This document shows, in pieces, positions 10,222 through 18,272 of a stretch of 64,000 bases of DNA. The notes under the pieces were generated by a model. The model saw only the letters and a list, made by a program, of their open reading frames with translations. It was not told the origin of the DNA and did not search any database. Position 1 is the first letter of the stretch, and every line of letters starts with the position of its first letter. The position numbers and the translations under genes were made by a program. The stretch is from Homoserinimonas sedimenticola (GTDB lineage: Bacteria; Actinomycetota; Actinomycetes; Actinomycetales; Microbacteriaceae), in NCBI RefSeq assembly GCF_026094475.1, contig NZ_JAPELL010000001.1, positions 1,450,326 to 1,514,325 on the forward strand. The letters run 5' to 3'.

Positions 10222-11012
10222 CTCTTGGGCTCCTTCACTGCGGGCGGCGGTGGGGGCGGCGGCGCGAGATGCGCCAGCTCCTCGGCCGCATCGATGAGGT
10301 GGGGCACCATCGTGAGCGCCCGCTCGAGCGTGAGACGCACGCTCGGGCCGGCGATGCTCAGCACACCGCTGCCCCGCTGTCCCGGTTCGGCGATCGGAAC
10401 GGCAATCGTCGCGGTACCGAGTTCGAAGGTCGAGTCGGTGTAGCAGTAGCCGTCCTCTCGCACTCGGGCGACCACTTCGAGCGCTTGCTCGAGGGTGGTC
10501 ACCCCGTCGGGCCCGTAGTTCTCGAGATCGTCGAAGCCCTGCCGCTCGATGTAGTGCACGGCCTCCTGCTCGGGAAGCGTCGACAGCCAGGCGAGGCCGC
10601 TCGAGGTGCGGGCGAGCTTGATCTCGCGCCCCGCATCCGGGTCGTAACGCAGGCCCGAGCGCGCTCCCTGGGTCTTGGCGATCCACAGCAGCGAACCGTT
10701 CTCGGGGATGCTCAGGCGGGCAAGCTCCCCCGACAGTTCAGCGAGGCGATCCAGCGTGGGCTTGGCGAGATCCACGAGGGGGATCTTTGCGAGGTGACGC
10801 AGCGCCTGCGACACGATCCGCAAGCCCAATGAGTAGCGCCCGTCTACGGGGTGCTGCACGAGGTATCCCAGGTCGACGAGCTCGCTCAGGATGCGGTGGG
10901 TTGCGCTTCGAGGCATGTCAAGGGCGTCGGCGACATCGCCCAGAAACTCCCCGTCGGGCTTGGCGACGAGATGCTCGAGCACGGCGAGAGCCCGCGGCAG
11001 GACGGCGCTCAT
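10218..11012 (-). CDS. IclR-family transcriptional regulator
   Basis: This is a 264-aa regulator. The winged HTH occupies residues ~5-65 (RALAVLEHLVAKPDGEFLGDVADALDMPRSATHRILSEL), followed by an IclR effector domain with GYCYTDSTFELGTATIAVPI and GSGVLSIAGPSVRL. The C-terminus has a Pro run (PPPPPPP). ATG at 11012 has a good GGGGAGG site and overlaps the qsuB stop (ATGA). It is encoded inside the operon it probably controls. The TGGAA-N5-TTCCA palindrome at 18201-18215 is its likely operator, because IclR itself recognises TGGAAATNATTTCCA. Confidence 0.93.
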   Translation of the reverse strand: MSAVLPRALAVLEHLVAKPDGEFLGDVADALDMPRSATHRILSELVDLGYLVQHPVDGRYSLGLRIVSQALRHLAKIPLVDLAKPTLDRLAELSGELARLSIPENGSLLWIAKTQGARSGLRYDPDAGREIKLARTSSGLAWLSTLPEQEAVHYIERQGFDDLENYGPDGVTTLEQALEVVARVREDGYCYTDSTFELGTATIAVPIAEPGQRGSGVLSIAGPSVRLTLERALTMVPHLIDAAEELAHLAPPPPPPPAVKEPKR

Positions 11013-12871
11013 GCTGCACCTCCCCCATGCGTGTGGCCGCGGCGCACGCGGTGCTGTGCGCTCAGTCGCACGGCCGCGTTGGGGGCCCCATAGCCGTCGT
11101 AGCTGCCGCGTCGTTGGACGATCTCGAAGAACACCTTGCCGACGGCGGCCGTGTAGAAGTGCAGGAACTCCCCAGACTCGTCCCTGTCGAAGAGCAGATG
11201 ATGCTCGCGCAACTCGCGCACGAACTCCGCGTCGAGATCGAAGCGGAGGCCGAGGTCGTCGTAATAGTTCTCCGGGATCGGCAGAAACTCGAGCCCTCTC
11301 GCCTCACACTCCGCCGCGAAGGCCACGATGTCGCTGCAGGAGAAGGCGACGTGTTGCGGATAGACCAGGTTCTCGGCCTCGCCCTCATGACCCGCCGGAA
11401 TCACGTTGAGCGCGAGGCGCACGGCGGCGGGATCGTTCTCGAGAGGCTGGCTACGGATGAGGCCCAGGGGCGCGGCGACCTCGAGGCCCTGCCGCGGAGT
11501 GAGACCGAGCACGCTCTCGTAGAAGAGTACGGCCTCGTGGAAGTGTTGCCAGGGCTGGGCAAGGTTCACGTGATCGATGGCAGTCAGGAGCGCCCCCGCG
11601 TCGGCCTCCTCGTCGCCGAACTCGACCGACCAGGGCGGTGCGCCGCTTTCATCGACCCGACTGAAGAACACCTCCGTGAAATCGGGCGCGCGGACGGCTC
11701 GCAGCACCTCCTCATCCAGCGCCTGCCGACGCGGCACCTCCTCCGCGCGCAAGCGCAGAGCTCTGGATGCGGCGCGGAGCGGATGTTCGACATCAAAACC
11801 GAGCCCGGCGACGGCAGGCTCCCTGTCGCTCGTAGGCTGCTCGTTCACGATGATGCGCGCGTGACCCTGCCGCCAGAGTTCGACGTGCTCCTTGGTGCGG
11901 TGGCGGCCGCGGTTCTCGAAGCCGAGCTTTGCCAGCACATCGCGTGCCTGGTGGGAGTCGTCGGCACGCACCTCCACGAAGTTGAACCCCGTCACCGGCT
12001 CGATGGGCGGCAGCGCCTGCAGCTTCATGCGCGGAGAACCACCCGGATGCTCCTCGAGCCAGCGGGACGCGGCATCCTGCAACCAGACGAGGCTGCGCAT
12101 GCCGTCGACCGCCGTGCGGAAGGGCTCCGCCTGGCGGAAGGTGTCGTTGAAGATCTCGAGCGAGACAGGTCCGTCGTAGCCAGCGGCGAGGAGGTGACCG
12201 AAGAAGGAGACGAGGTCGAAACCGCCCTCGCCGGGGAAGACTCGGTAGTGACGGCTCCACGACAGCACGTCGAGTTCCATGATGGGCGCGTCCGCAAGCT
12301 GCACGAAGAAGATCTTCTCGGCGGGCAGCGAGGCCAGCGGTTCGACCGCCCAGTCACGGGAGAGGATGTGGAAGCTGTCGAGGCATTGCCCGACGTTGGG
12401 GAGATCGACCTCGTCGACGATCCGCTGGGCGTGCTCGAAATCGTTGACGTAGCGACCCCACGCGAGGGCCTCGTAGGCGATACGCACGTCGTAGCGCTCG
12501 GCAAGGAGGCCCAGCTCGCGCAACTGCCCGGCGATGACCGTGTCGTCGTCGATGGTTGCGGTCGCGACATTGCTGCAGACGAGCACCGTTGTGATGCCGA
12601 GGCGGCGCATGAGGCCAAACTTGCCCTCCGCGTATCGCAGGTTCCGCGCGAACAGGTCCGGCTCGACTCCCTCGAGGTCGCGCAGGGGCTGATAGAGCGA
12701 GAGCGAGATGCCCAGGCGCGCCGCGAGGTCGCGGATCCGCTCGGGCGAGTGCGGCGAGACGATGAGATCCTGCTCGAAGATCTCGACAGCGTCGAAGCCG
12801 GCAAGAGCACAGGCGTGCAGCTTGTCCTCGAGCGAACCGCTCAGACATACGGTGGCGATGCTCGTCTTCAC
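11009..12871 (-). CDS. qsuB: QsuB-type bifunctional 3-dehydroshikimate dehydratase / HPPD-like protein
   Basis: This is a 620-aa two-domain enzyme, the same length and order as Corynebacterium QsuB and Pseudomonas QuiC1. The N-terminal xylose-isomerase-like TIM barrel (1-~280) converts 3-dehydroshikimate to protocatechuate. Its metal ligands are visible as E134, D165 (with H168 in LDSFH), Q191 (QLADAP) and E239 (LEIFN). The C-terminal half is HPPD-like, with IDHVNLAQPW, QHVAFSC and FFEIVQRRGSYDGYG supplying an intact His-His-Glu facial triad. The physiological activity of that second domain is not settled in the family. GTG start with GGGGAG eight bases upstream. A paralogue is at 25828-27684. 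Confidence 0.95.
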   Translation of the reverse strand: MKTSIATVCLSGSLEDKLHACALAGFDAVEIFEQDLIVSPHSPERIRDLAARLGISLSLYQPLRDLEGVEPDLFARNLRYAEGKFGLMRRLGITTVLVCSNVATATIDDDTVIAGQLRELGLLAERYDVRIAYEALAWGRYVNDFEHAQRIVDEVDLPNVGQCLDSFHILSRDWAVEPLASLPAEKIFFVQLADAPIMELDVLSWSRHYRVFPGEGGFDLVSFFGHLLAAGYDGPVSLEIFNDTFRQAEPFRTAVDGMRSLVWLQDAASRWLEEHPGGSPRMKLQALPPIEPVTGFNFVEVRADDSHQARDVLAKLGFENRGRHRTKEHVELWRQGHARIIVNEQPTSDREPAVAGLGFDVEHPLRAASRALRLRAEEVPRRQALDEEVLRAVRAPDFTEVFFSRVDESGAPPWSVEFGDEEADAGALLTAIDHVNLAQPWQHFHEAVLFYESVLGLTPRQGLEVAAPLGLIRSQPLENDPAAVRLALNVIPAGHEGEAENLVYPQHVAFSCSDIVAFAAECEARGLEFLPIPENYYDDLGLRFDLDAEFVRELREHHLLFDRDESGEFLHFYTAAVGKVFFEIVQRRGSYDGYGAPNAAVRLSAQHRVRRGHTHGGGAA

Positions 12872-12902
12872 ACGATCACTCCCCTAACAATCGACTGCTT
12901 CA

Positions 12903-13775
12903 TCACAGGCCGTGCGCGATGAGGTCGTCGAAATGCGCACGCATGCGCTGGGCGTCTGGCGCGAGCCCCGTAATGAGCTCAAAGGTATCGATCGCCTGCC
13001 CGACGGCCATGTGCCCCCCGTCGAGCACGCGGCATCCGCGATCCTCGGCAAGGTTCACGAGCTGGGTCCGCAGCGGCCGGTAGACGACGTCGGCGACCCA
13101 GAGACCCTGATGCAGCACGCTCTCGTGGACCGGAAGACCCGGGTGGTGGTGCATGCCGACGGGGGTCGTGTTGACGAGCCCCGTCGCCTGCTCGATCGCC
13201 GAGGCGGTCTCGGCCATGTCGAGCGCCGCGACGATGCGGTCAGGGAATGCGGATGCCATCGCCTGAGCGAGACGTTCGGCCCGCGAGGCATCGAGGTCGG
13301 CGATGCGGAGCTCGCGCGCGCCGCGGCTCAGGAGGGCATAGGCGACCGCTGATCCCGCTCCCCCCGAGCCAAGCTGCACAACGCGTGACATGTCGGCCTC
13401 GGGAAGCCCGCGGGTTAGCCCCCAGGCGAAACCCGAGTGGTCAGTGTTGTGGCCCACGAGGGCGCCGTTCTGCACCAGCACGGTATTGACGGAGCCGAGC
13501 ATCTCGGCGGATTCGGATAGCTCATCCAGATGCTCGATGACGGTTTGCTTGCAGGGGAAGGTCACGTTGAACGCCGAGTAGCCGAGATCCCGCGCCCAGG
13601 CGAGAATCGATCCAACCTGGTCGCCGCCCCGGTCGATCACGTCAAGATCGATCGGCCGATACAAGTAACGCAGCCCCAGCCGGTCGGCCTCCTGCTCATG
13701 CATGGGAGGAGTGAGGGAGTGCGTGATGCCACTCCCGATGAGCCCCACAAGGTAGCTCTCACCCGCGACGCTCAC
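12903..13775 (-). CDS. qsuD: Quinate/shikimate dehydrogenase (catabolic AroE homologue)
   Basis: This is a 290-aa shikimate/quinate dehydrogenase. GSGITHSLTPPMHE binds the substrate carboxylate (biosynthetic AroE has S-x-S; here SLTPPMHE as in quinate enzymes). NVTFPCKQTV carries the catalytic Lys, NTDHSGF the catalytic Asp, and LGSGGAGSAVAYAL the NAD(P) loop. RIADLD after beta-2 (Asp) suggests NAD preference, as in catabolic QsuD. It oxidises quinate/shikimate to 3-dehydroquinate/3-dehydroshikimate. It lies 15 bp after the dehydroquinase gene in the operon. The context argues for catabolism rather than aromatic biosynthesis. Confidence 0.94.
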   Translation of the reverse strand: MSVAGESYLVGLIGSGITHSLTPPMHEQEADRLGLRYLYRPIDLDVIDRGGDQVGSILAWARDLGYSAFNVTFPCKQTVIEHLDELSESAEMLGSVNTVLVQNGALVGHNTDHSGFAWGLTRGLPEADMSRVVQLGSGGAGSAVAYALLSRGARELRIADLDASRAERLAQAMASAFPDRIVAALDMAETASAIEQATGLVNTTPVGMHHHPGLPVHESVLHQGLWVADVVYRPLRTQLVNLAEDRGCRVLDGGHMAVGQAIDTFELITGLAPDAQRMRAHFDDLIAHGL

Positions 13776-13790
13776 GGCGACCCCTGCCCC

Positions 13791-14231
13791 TCAGGACCGG
13801 GCGACGAGCGCGGACATGTGCCGCAGCGCCAACTCGTAGCCCTGCGGGCCTGCGCCCGCGATGATCGCCGTGGCCGCCTTCGAGACGTAGGAGAGGTGAC
13901 GCCACTCCTCGCGCCGGTGAATGTTCGTGATGTGGACCTCAATGATGGGAAGGTCCGACGCGAGCAGTGCGTCGAGAATCGCGATCGAGGTCGAGGTGAA
14001 TCCCGCAGGGTTGAGGATGATGCCGGAGCAGCGCTCTCGCGCCTCCTGGATGAGGTCGATGATGACGCCCTCGTGGTTGCTCTGGTGGAACTCGAAGTCG
14101 ACGCCCAGGTCGCTGGCAATCTCGGTGCATAGCGCCTCGATATCGGAAAGGGTGGCCGAGCCGTAAACGTGCGGTTCACGCAGCCCGAGGAGATTGAGGT
14201 TCGGTCCGTTGATGATCTTGATCGGCTTCAT
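13791..14231 (-). CDS. aroQ: 3-dehydroquinate dehydratase, type II
   Basis: This is a 146-aa type II dehydroquinase of standard length. INGPNLNLLGLREPHVYG includes the catalytic Arg and Tyr loop; FHQSNHEGVIID, NPAGFTSTSIAILDAL and EVHITNIHRREEWR complete the active site with the catalytic His in EVHITN. It interconverts 3-dehydroquinate and 3-dehydroshikimate. With its neighbours it supplies the middle step of quinate breakdown and corresponds to QsuC in corynebacteria. CGGAG lies seven bases before the ATG. The intergenic hairpin at 14289-14323 separates it from the transporter gene. Confidence 0.96.
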   Translation of the reverse strand: MKPIKIINGPNLNLLGLREPHVYGSATLSDIEALCTEIASDLGVDFEFHQSNHEGVIIDLIQEARERCSGIILNPAGFTSTSIAILDALLASDLPIIEVHITNIHRREEWRHLSYVSKAATAIIAGAGPQGYELALRHMSALVARS

Positions 14232-14288
14232 CGAGTGCTCCGGGAGAGAGAGGGGGGCGTCAGCGTGCGACGCCGATGAGGGAGGGGG

Positions 14289-14323
14289 TGCTGAGGGGGA
14301 CGCTGTCCGCGTCCCCCTCAGCA
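14289..14323 (-). other. Intra-operon hairpin after the TRAP binding-protein gene
   Basis: A perfect 15-bp stem (TGCTGAGGGGGACGC / GCGTCCCCCTCAGCA) closes on five bases. It lies in the 104-bp gap between dctP (upstream on the minus strand) and aroQ. No U-tract follows, so a full terminator is unlikely. It is better placed as an mRNA-stabilising or partially terminating structure that would raise binding-protein levels over downstream enzymes. Confidence 0.65.
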
Positions 14324-14335
14324 GTGGGGGGTGCG

Positions 14336-15361
14336 TCAGTTCGCGGTCTCGCGGATCGAGGTGTAGAACTCGAGGTCCTCGCCCGTGTAGTACTCGTTGA
14401 AGTACTCCTCGGCGCTCTCGATGAAGGCCTCGCGGTCCACCTCGTCACGCTCGATAACCTCGAGCGGGCCATTGGCGCGCCACTCGTCGAGGATGGTCTC
14501 GGTCTCCTCCTCCACGCAGGTGCGGTTCTCGGCGCGGATCTCGCGCACCGTCTCGAAGACGGCCTCCTGCTGCTCCTCGCTCATGCGCTCGAGGGTCGCG
14601 TCGGAGATCGTGACCCAGTGAATGCTCACCTGGTGCTCGTTGAGCGAGATGTAGTTCTGCACCTCGTCGTAGCTCGCCGACTTCGTCCCGACGACGGGGT
14701 TCTCCTGGCCATCCGCAATGCCCTGCTGGAGGGCGACGTAGATCTCCTCGTAGGCGACAGCGACCGCGTTGGCGCCGAGCGCCTCTGCGTTGGCGAGGTA
14801 CTGCGGGGTGTCGGGGAAGCGGATCGTCATGCCCTCGAGGTCATCGGGTCCGTAGATCGGCTCGTTGGAGCTGAAGGTGCGCGAACCGTAGTACCAGCCG
14901 TCGATGATCGTGACGTCGCTGGCCTCGTTGAACGCCTCACGGAAGTCTTCCGAGTGGTTGTCGATCCAGTCGAAGGCGTGGTCGACGTCGTCGAAGACGT
15001 AGGCCGCGCCGAGCACACCGATCTGCGGGTAGACCGTCGCGAGGCCTGCCTCCTGCAGGTCCATGTCGAGGTCGCCGGACTGCAGGGAGGCGACGCGCTC
15101 CGTGTCGGGGCCGAGCTGGCTCGCGGGGAACAGGTCGACCGTGATGCCGAGGTCCTGCTCCTCGATGCGCTCCTTGAAGAGCTCCATACCGCAGAAGTAG
15201 TTGGGCACCGACTCCGCCTGGCTGCTGGCGAAGGAGAGGGTGATGTCTCCGCCGGCCTCACCGTTGCCGCCATCGGCCGCGCATCCGGTCAGCATCGCGA
15301 CGGCAGAGCCCATCGCAAGCGCGGCAACGGTGCCGCGACGCGAGTTCTTGCTCATGGTCAT
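14336..15361 (-). CDS. TRAP transporter substrate-binding protein (DctP family)
   Basis: This is a 341-aa extracytoplasmic binding protein. The basic N-terminus, hydrophobic run and lipobox (LTGC, Cys ~27) indicate a lipoprotein. FPASQLGPDTERVASLQSGDLDMDL and the RFPDTPQYLANAEALGANAVAVAYEEIYVALQQGIADGQENP region are the DctP signature, including the carboxylate-binding Arg (TIRFPDTP). It should deliver a carboxylate to the DctQM membrane pair. The surrounding enzymes make quinate or shikimate the likely ligand, though this is inference. ATG at 15361 follows GGAGAAAG. Confidence 0.93.
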   Translation of the reverse strand: MTMSKNSRRGTVAALAMGSAVAMLTGCAADGGNGEAGGDITLSFASSQAESVPNYFCGMELFKERIEEQDLGITVDLFPASQLGPDTERVASLQSGDLDMDLQEAGLATVYPQIGVLGAAYVFDDVDHAFDWIDNHSEDFREAFNEASDVTIIDGWYYGSRTFSSNEPIYGPDDLEGMTIRFPDTPQYLANAEALGANAVAVAYEEIYVALQQGIADGQENPVVGTKSASYDEVQNYISLNEHQVSIHWVTISDATLERMSEEQQEAVFETVREIRAENRTCVEEETETILDEWRANGPLEVIERDEVDREAFIESAEEYFNEYYTGEDLEFYTSIRETAN

Positions 15362-15410
15362 GGTCTTTCTCCTTAGTGATTGTGCCGGTCACCCGGCGCT
15401 GTGTGCAGGG

Positions 15411-16685
15411 TCAGAAGCCGAGAAGTCTCGGCAGGAACAGGGATACGTCGGGGAAGAAGGTCAGGATCAACAGCACCGCGACCATGGGAACGAGGAACGG
15501 CAGGATGCCGCGGAAGATCTCGTCGACCGGCCTTCCCGTCACGGAGCTCAGCACGTAGAGCACGCCACCGACGGGTGGCGTCAGGAGCCCGATCATGAGG
15601 TTGAGGATCATGACAACTCCGAAGTGGATCGGGTCGATTCCGAAGCTCAAGGCAACAGGGAGGAGCACCGGCACTGTCACGAGGATGACGGCGGTCGCCT
15701 CCACGATCATCCCCAGCACGATGAGGATGACGTTGAGTAGGAGGAGGAACACGACGGGGTTGTCGGTGAGTCCCGTCATCCAGTCGGCGACCGCTATCGC
15801 CACGCGCTCCCGCGCAAGCACCTGGCCGAGCATTCCGGCCGCGCCGATGATGATCATGATGCCCGCACAGAGGAACACCGTCTCCTTCGCGGCATCCCAC
15901 AGCAGCTTAAAAGTCACCGAGCGCATGAAGAGGCCGATCACGATCATGTAGAGACCCGCGATGCCCGCCGCCTCGGTCGGGGTGAAGACGCCGCCGATGA
16001 TGCCGCCGAGGATGATGATCGGTGCGCCGAGGGGGCCGAGCACGCGCAGGGTCGCCCGTCCCAGGCGCGCCGCGCTGAAGGGCTCCGATGCCAGCTGCGG
16101 CTGCTTGCGCACCCAAATCGCGATGTAGACGACGAGACCCAGAGCCATGAGGACGGCGGGGATGACGGATGCCGCGAACAGCGCGCCCGTCGAGACCGTC
16201 GCGACCGCCGCGAAGATGACGGCGGGGATGCTCGGCGGCATGACGGGGCTGATGAGGGCCGAGGACCCCGTGAGGCCTGCCGCGAATCGGAAGGGGTACC
16301 CGGCGCGCACCATGGCCGGCACCTGCACCTTGCCCAGCCCCGCAGCATCCGCGAGGGCGGAGCCACTCATCCAGGAGAAACCGACACTCGTCGCGACGTT
16401 GACGTAGGCGAGGTTGCCGCGCACGCGGGAGAGGGCGGCGAGGCAGAACTCGAAGAGCCGGTCAGCGATGCCCAGCTTGTTGGCGACGACGCCGACGAAG
16501 ATGAAGAGCGGCACCGCGAGCAGCGGGAAGCTGTTGACGGCATCGAAGACCGTCTTGAGCGCAAGCCCCGGGGAGTAGCCTTCGGCCATGAAGTAGACGG
16601 CGCAGGGCCCGAGGATCGCGAAGGCGACGGGAACCCGGAGGAACAGCAGGACGAGGATCGCAATCGCGATGAGGGCGATGGTCAT
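15411..16685 (-). CDS. TRAP transporter large permease (DctM)
   Basis: This 424-aa DctM subunit has about 12 helices. It contains the family motifs PLFIFVGVVANKLGIADRLFEF, GSALADAAGLGKVQVPAM, the ALISPVMPPSIPAVIFA re-entrant loop and TPPVGGVLYV near the C-terminus. It is the sodium-coupled transport subunit. Its ATG overlaps the DctQ stop by 4 bp. The operon order is Q, M, P. Confidence 0.95.
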   Translation of the reverse strand: MTIALIAIAILVLLFLRVPVAFAILGPCAVYFMAEGYSPGLALKTVFDAVNSFPLLAVPLFIFVGVVANKLGIADRLFEFCLAALSRVRGNLAYVNVATSVGFSWMSGSALADAAGLGKVQVPAMVRAGYPFRFAAGLTGSSALISPVMPPSIPAVIFAAVATVSTGALFAASVIPAVLMALGLVVYIAIWVRKQPQLASEPFSAARLGRATLRVLGPLGAPIIILGGIIGGVFTPTEAAGIAGLYMIVIGLFMRSVTFKLLWDAAKETVFLCAGIMIIIGAAGMLGQVLARERVAIAVADWMTGLTDNPVVFLLLLNVILIVLGMIVEATAVILVTVPVLLPVALSFGIDPIHFGVVMILNLMIGLLTPPVGGVLYVLSSVTGRPVDEIFRGILPFLVPMVAVLLILTFFPDVSLFLPRLLGF

Positions 16686-17236
16686 GCTTCTGCCTCGGCT
16701 TCTTCGAAGGTGATCTGGTCGGGCTCGGGGTACTTGGCCGTGAAGATCCTGACGATGGCGCTGATGACGCCTGAGACGAAACCGATGAGGGGAAGGATGT
16801 AGAGGTAGCCGAGCGGGATCTGCAGCACGGTCGTGGTGCGGCCGAAGCCCGTGCTCACGAGCACCCAGGCCTGGTAGGCGAGAAGCGCGCAGATCGCGGT
16901 GAGGAGCACCGCCGAGATCAGCCTGACCGCGATGGCGGCGCGGCCACGCGCGATCGTGTCGATGACGGAGACCGTGATCTGGCCGTTGCGGGCGATCAGG
17001 TAGCCGACCATGACGAAGGTGAGCCCGACGAGTGAATAGCGGGCGATCTCGCCGGCGCCGGCCCAGGCGAGGTCGGCGGCGTAACGCCCGAGCACCTGCC
17101 ACAGGACGCCAAGGAAGATGAGGGCGAGGAAGAGCACGGCGAGCGCGATCTCGACCGCCGCGAGCCCGCGCAAGACGCGCGGCTCGGGGGGCCGTGAGGC
17201 CGCCTGCGGCCCCGGCTCTGCGGGAATGCCGGACAT
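16682..17236 (-). CDS. TRAP transporter small permease (DctQ)
   Basis: This 184-aa protein has four predicted helices and the DctQ pattern WAGAGEIARYSLVGLTFVMVGYLIARNGQITVSVID (the E-I-A-R-Y motif). It pairs with DctM as the small membrane subunit. I chose the ATG at 17236 because GGAG lies seven bases upstream and the preceding in-frame sequence is not conserved-looking. It ends overlapping DctM, and 34 bp separate it from the upstream isomerase gene. Confidence 0.92.
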   Translation of the reverse strand: MSGIPAEPGPQAASRPPEPRVLRGLAAVEIALAVLFLALIFLGVLWQVLGRYAADLAWAGAGEIARYSLVGLTFVMVGYLIARNGQITVSVIDTIARGRAAIAVRLISAVLLTAICALLAYQAWVLVSTGFGRTTTVLQIPLGYLYILPLIGFVSGVISAIVRIFTAKYPEPDQITFEEAEAEA

Positions 17237-17270
17237 TCGTTCGCTCCTTTGTCGTCGGGTCGTCACGGGG

Positions 17271-18149
17271 TCATGCCCCGCTGCGCTGGGGGGCACGGGT
17301 GTGGGTCGCGAGATACTCCATCGCGGCGCGGTGGAGCACGGCGAGATAGTCGGATGCCGATGAATCGCCCCGCAGCGGCACATTGGGGATCTCGACACTC
17401 ACCGCAACCTCGGGCGAGAGCGCGTCGAGCAGCGCCGTGAGGGGAACCACCCCTTCGCCCGGGAGGAGCCGGCGCGCGCGCGATTCGGCAATCGCGAGCG
17501 CCGTGTCGGAGCCATCCGAGGCGAGCGGGCGGAGCGCATCGGCCTGCTCCGCGATGCTTGCGGGCGCATCGCAGAGCTGCAGGATGGGGATGATGTCGGC
17601 GTTGTCCGCAATCGTCGAGAGCTCCGCCCCCGTGCGCAGGTAGTGGAGGGCGTCAAGCTCGACCGCACAACCGACCTCGCGAGCGATCTCCACCGCCCGA
17701 GGGAAGGAGTTGAGCGGGCGGTAGGCGACGGGCTCCAGGACGGGCTCGAGCCCTCGCTCATGGGCGTCTACCGTGATCGCGCTGAGCGTCTCGACGAAGC
17801 GGGATAGCGAGGGGTCGTCACACACGATGTTGACGAGACGGGCACCGAGGGCGGCTCCCGCGTCGAGCATGGGCAGCCACTCCTCGCGCGTGCGCTCGGG
17901 AGTCACCGAGAGCACCTCGATGTCTACGACCGTGAGACCTGTCTCGTCGAGTGCCCGCTTGATACCAGCGAAGTCGGCGGAGCTCAGGTCGAGGGGGAAC
18001 GGGGCGTCCGTCTCCGAGACCTGCATGGGGCGAAGGCCCACCGAGCTGAAGCCCGCGGCATGCGCAGCACGGATGAACTCGGCGGGCGGCGTCGTGATCG
18101 CGCTGAGGGGCGCAACGCCGAGCTGCACGGGCTTGTCATCGTTGACCAT
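17271..18149 (-). CDS. Sugar-phosphate isomerase/epimerase-like TIM-barrel protein with a dehydroshikimate-dehydratase-like metal site
   Basis: This 292-aa xylose-isomerase-like TIM barrel is the first gene of the catabolic operon. Its metal-site residues follow the same spacing as the QsuB N-domain: E139 (LEPVAY), D166/H169 (ELDALH), Q191 in LQLCDAP (QsuB has VQLADAP) and E253 (VEIPN). It may be a stand-alone dehydratase or epimerase acting on a related cyclic acid. It could also be a generic sugar isomerase. The ATG at 18149 lies just 3' of the double palindrome at 18178-18215. Function is inferred only from motif similarity and context. Confidence 0.85.
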   Translation of the reverse strand: MVNDDKPVQLGVAPLSAITTPPAEFIRAAHAAGFSSVGLRPMQVSETDAPFPLDLSSADFAGIKRALDETGLTVVDIEVLSVTPERTREEWLPMLDAGAALGARLVNIVCDDPSLSRFVETLSAITVDAHERGLEPVLEPVAYRPLNSFPRAVEIAREVGCAVELDALHYLRTGAELSTIADNADIIPILQLCDAPASIAEQADALRPLASDGSDTALAIAESRARRLLPGEGVVPLTALLDALSPEVAVSVEIPNVPLRGDSSASDYLAVLHRAAMEYLATHTRAPQRSGA

Positions 18150-18177
18150 GGGGTGTGACCTTCGGATCTGGAATTGC

Positions 18178-18215
18178 GTTCCACTATAGTTTGGAACGTG
18201 TGGAACGGTATTCCA
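18178..18215. promoter_or_regulatory. Two palindromic IclR-type operators in a divergent promoter
   Basis: Site 1 is GTTCCACTATAGTTTGGAAC (18178-18197), with arms GTTCCA/TGGAAC and an 8-bp spacer. The spacer contains ACTATAGT, which reads TATAGT on both strands and could serve as -10 in both directions. Site 2 is TGGAACGGTATTCCA (18201-18215), with arms TGGAA/TTCCA and a 5-bp spacer. Site 2 matches the IclR consensus layout TGGAA-N5-TTCCA. The sites sit between the minus-strand quinate operon and the plus-strand oxidoreductase pair, so one regulator could control both. Confidence 0.72.
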
Positions 18216-18272
18216 TAAACGGCTGGTGCGTCAACAGCAAGCGCGTCACTAATCGGCAACGGAGCGGAAGAG

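Noticed and set aside
12903-14231. Biosynthetic shikimate pathway genes (aroE, aroQ)
   Set aside because: They sit with a dehydroshikimate dehydratase, TRAP transporter and IclR regulator, and the dehydrogenase has quinate-enzyme features, so catabolism is far more likely.
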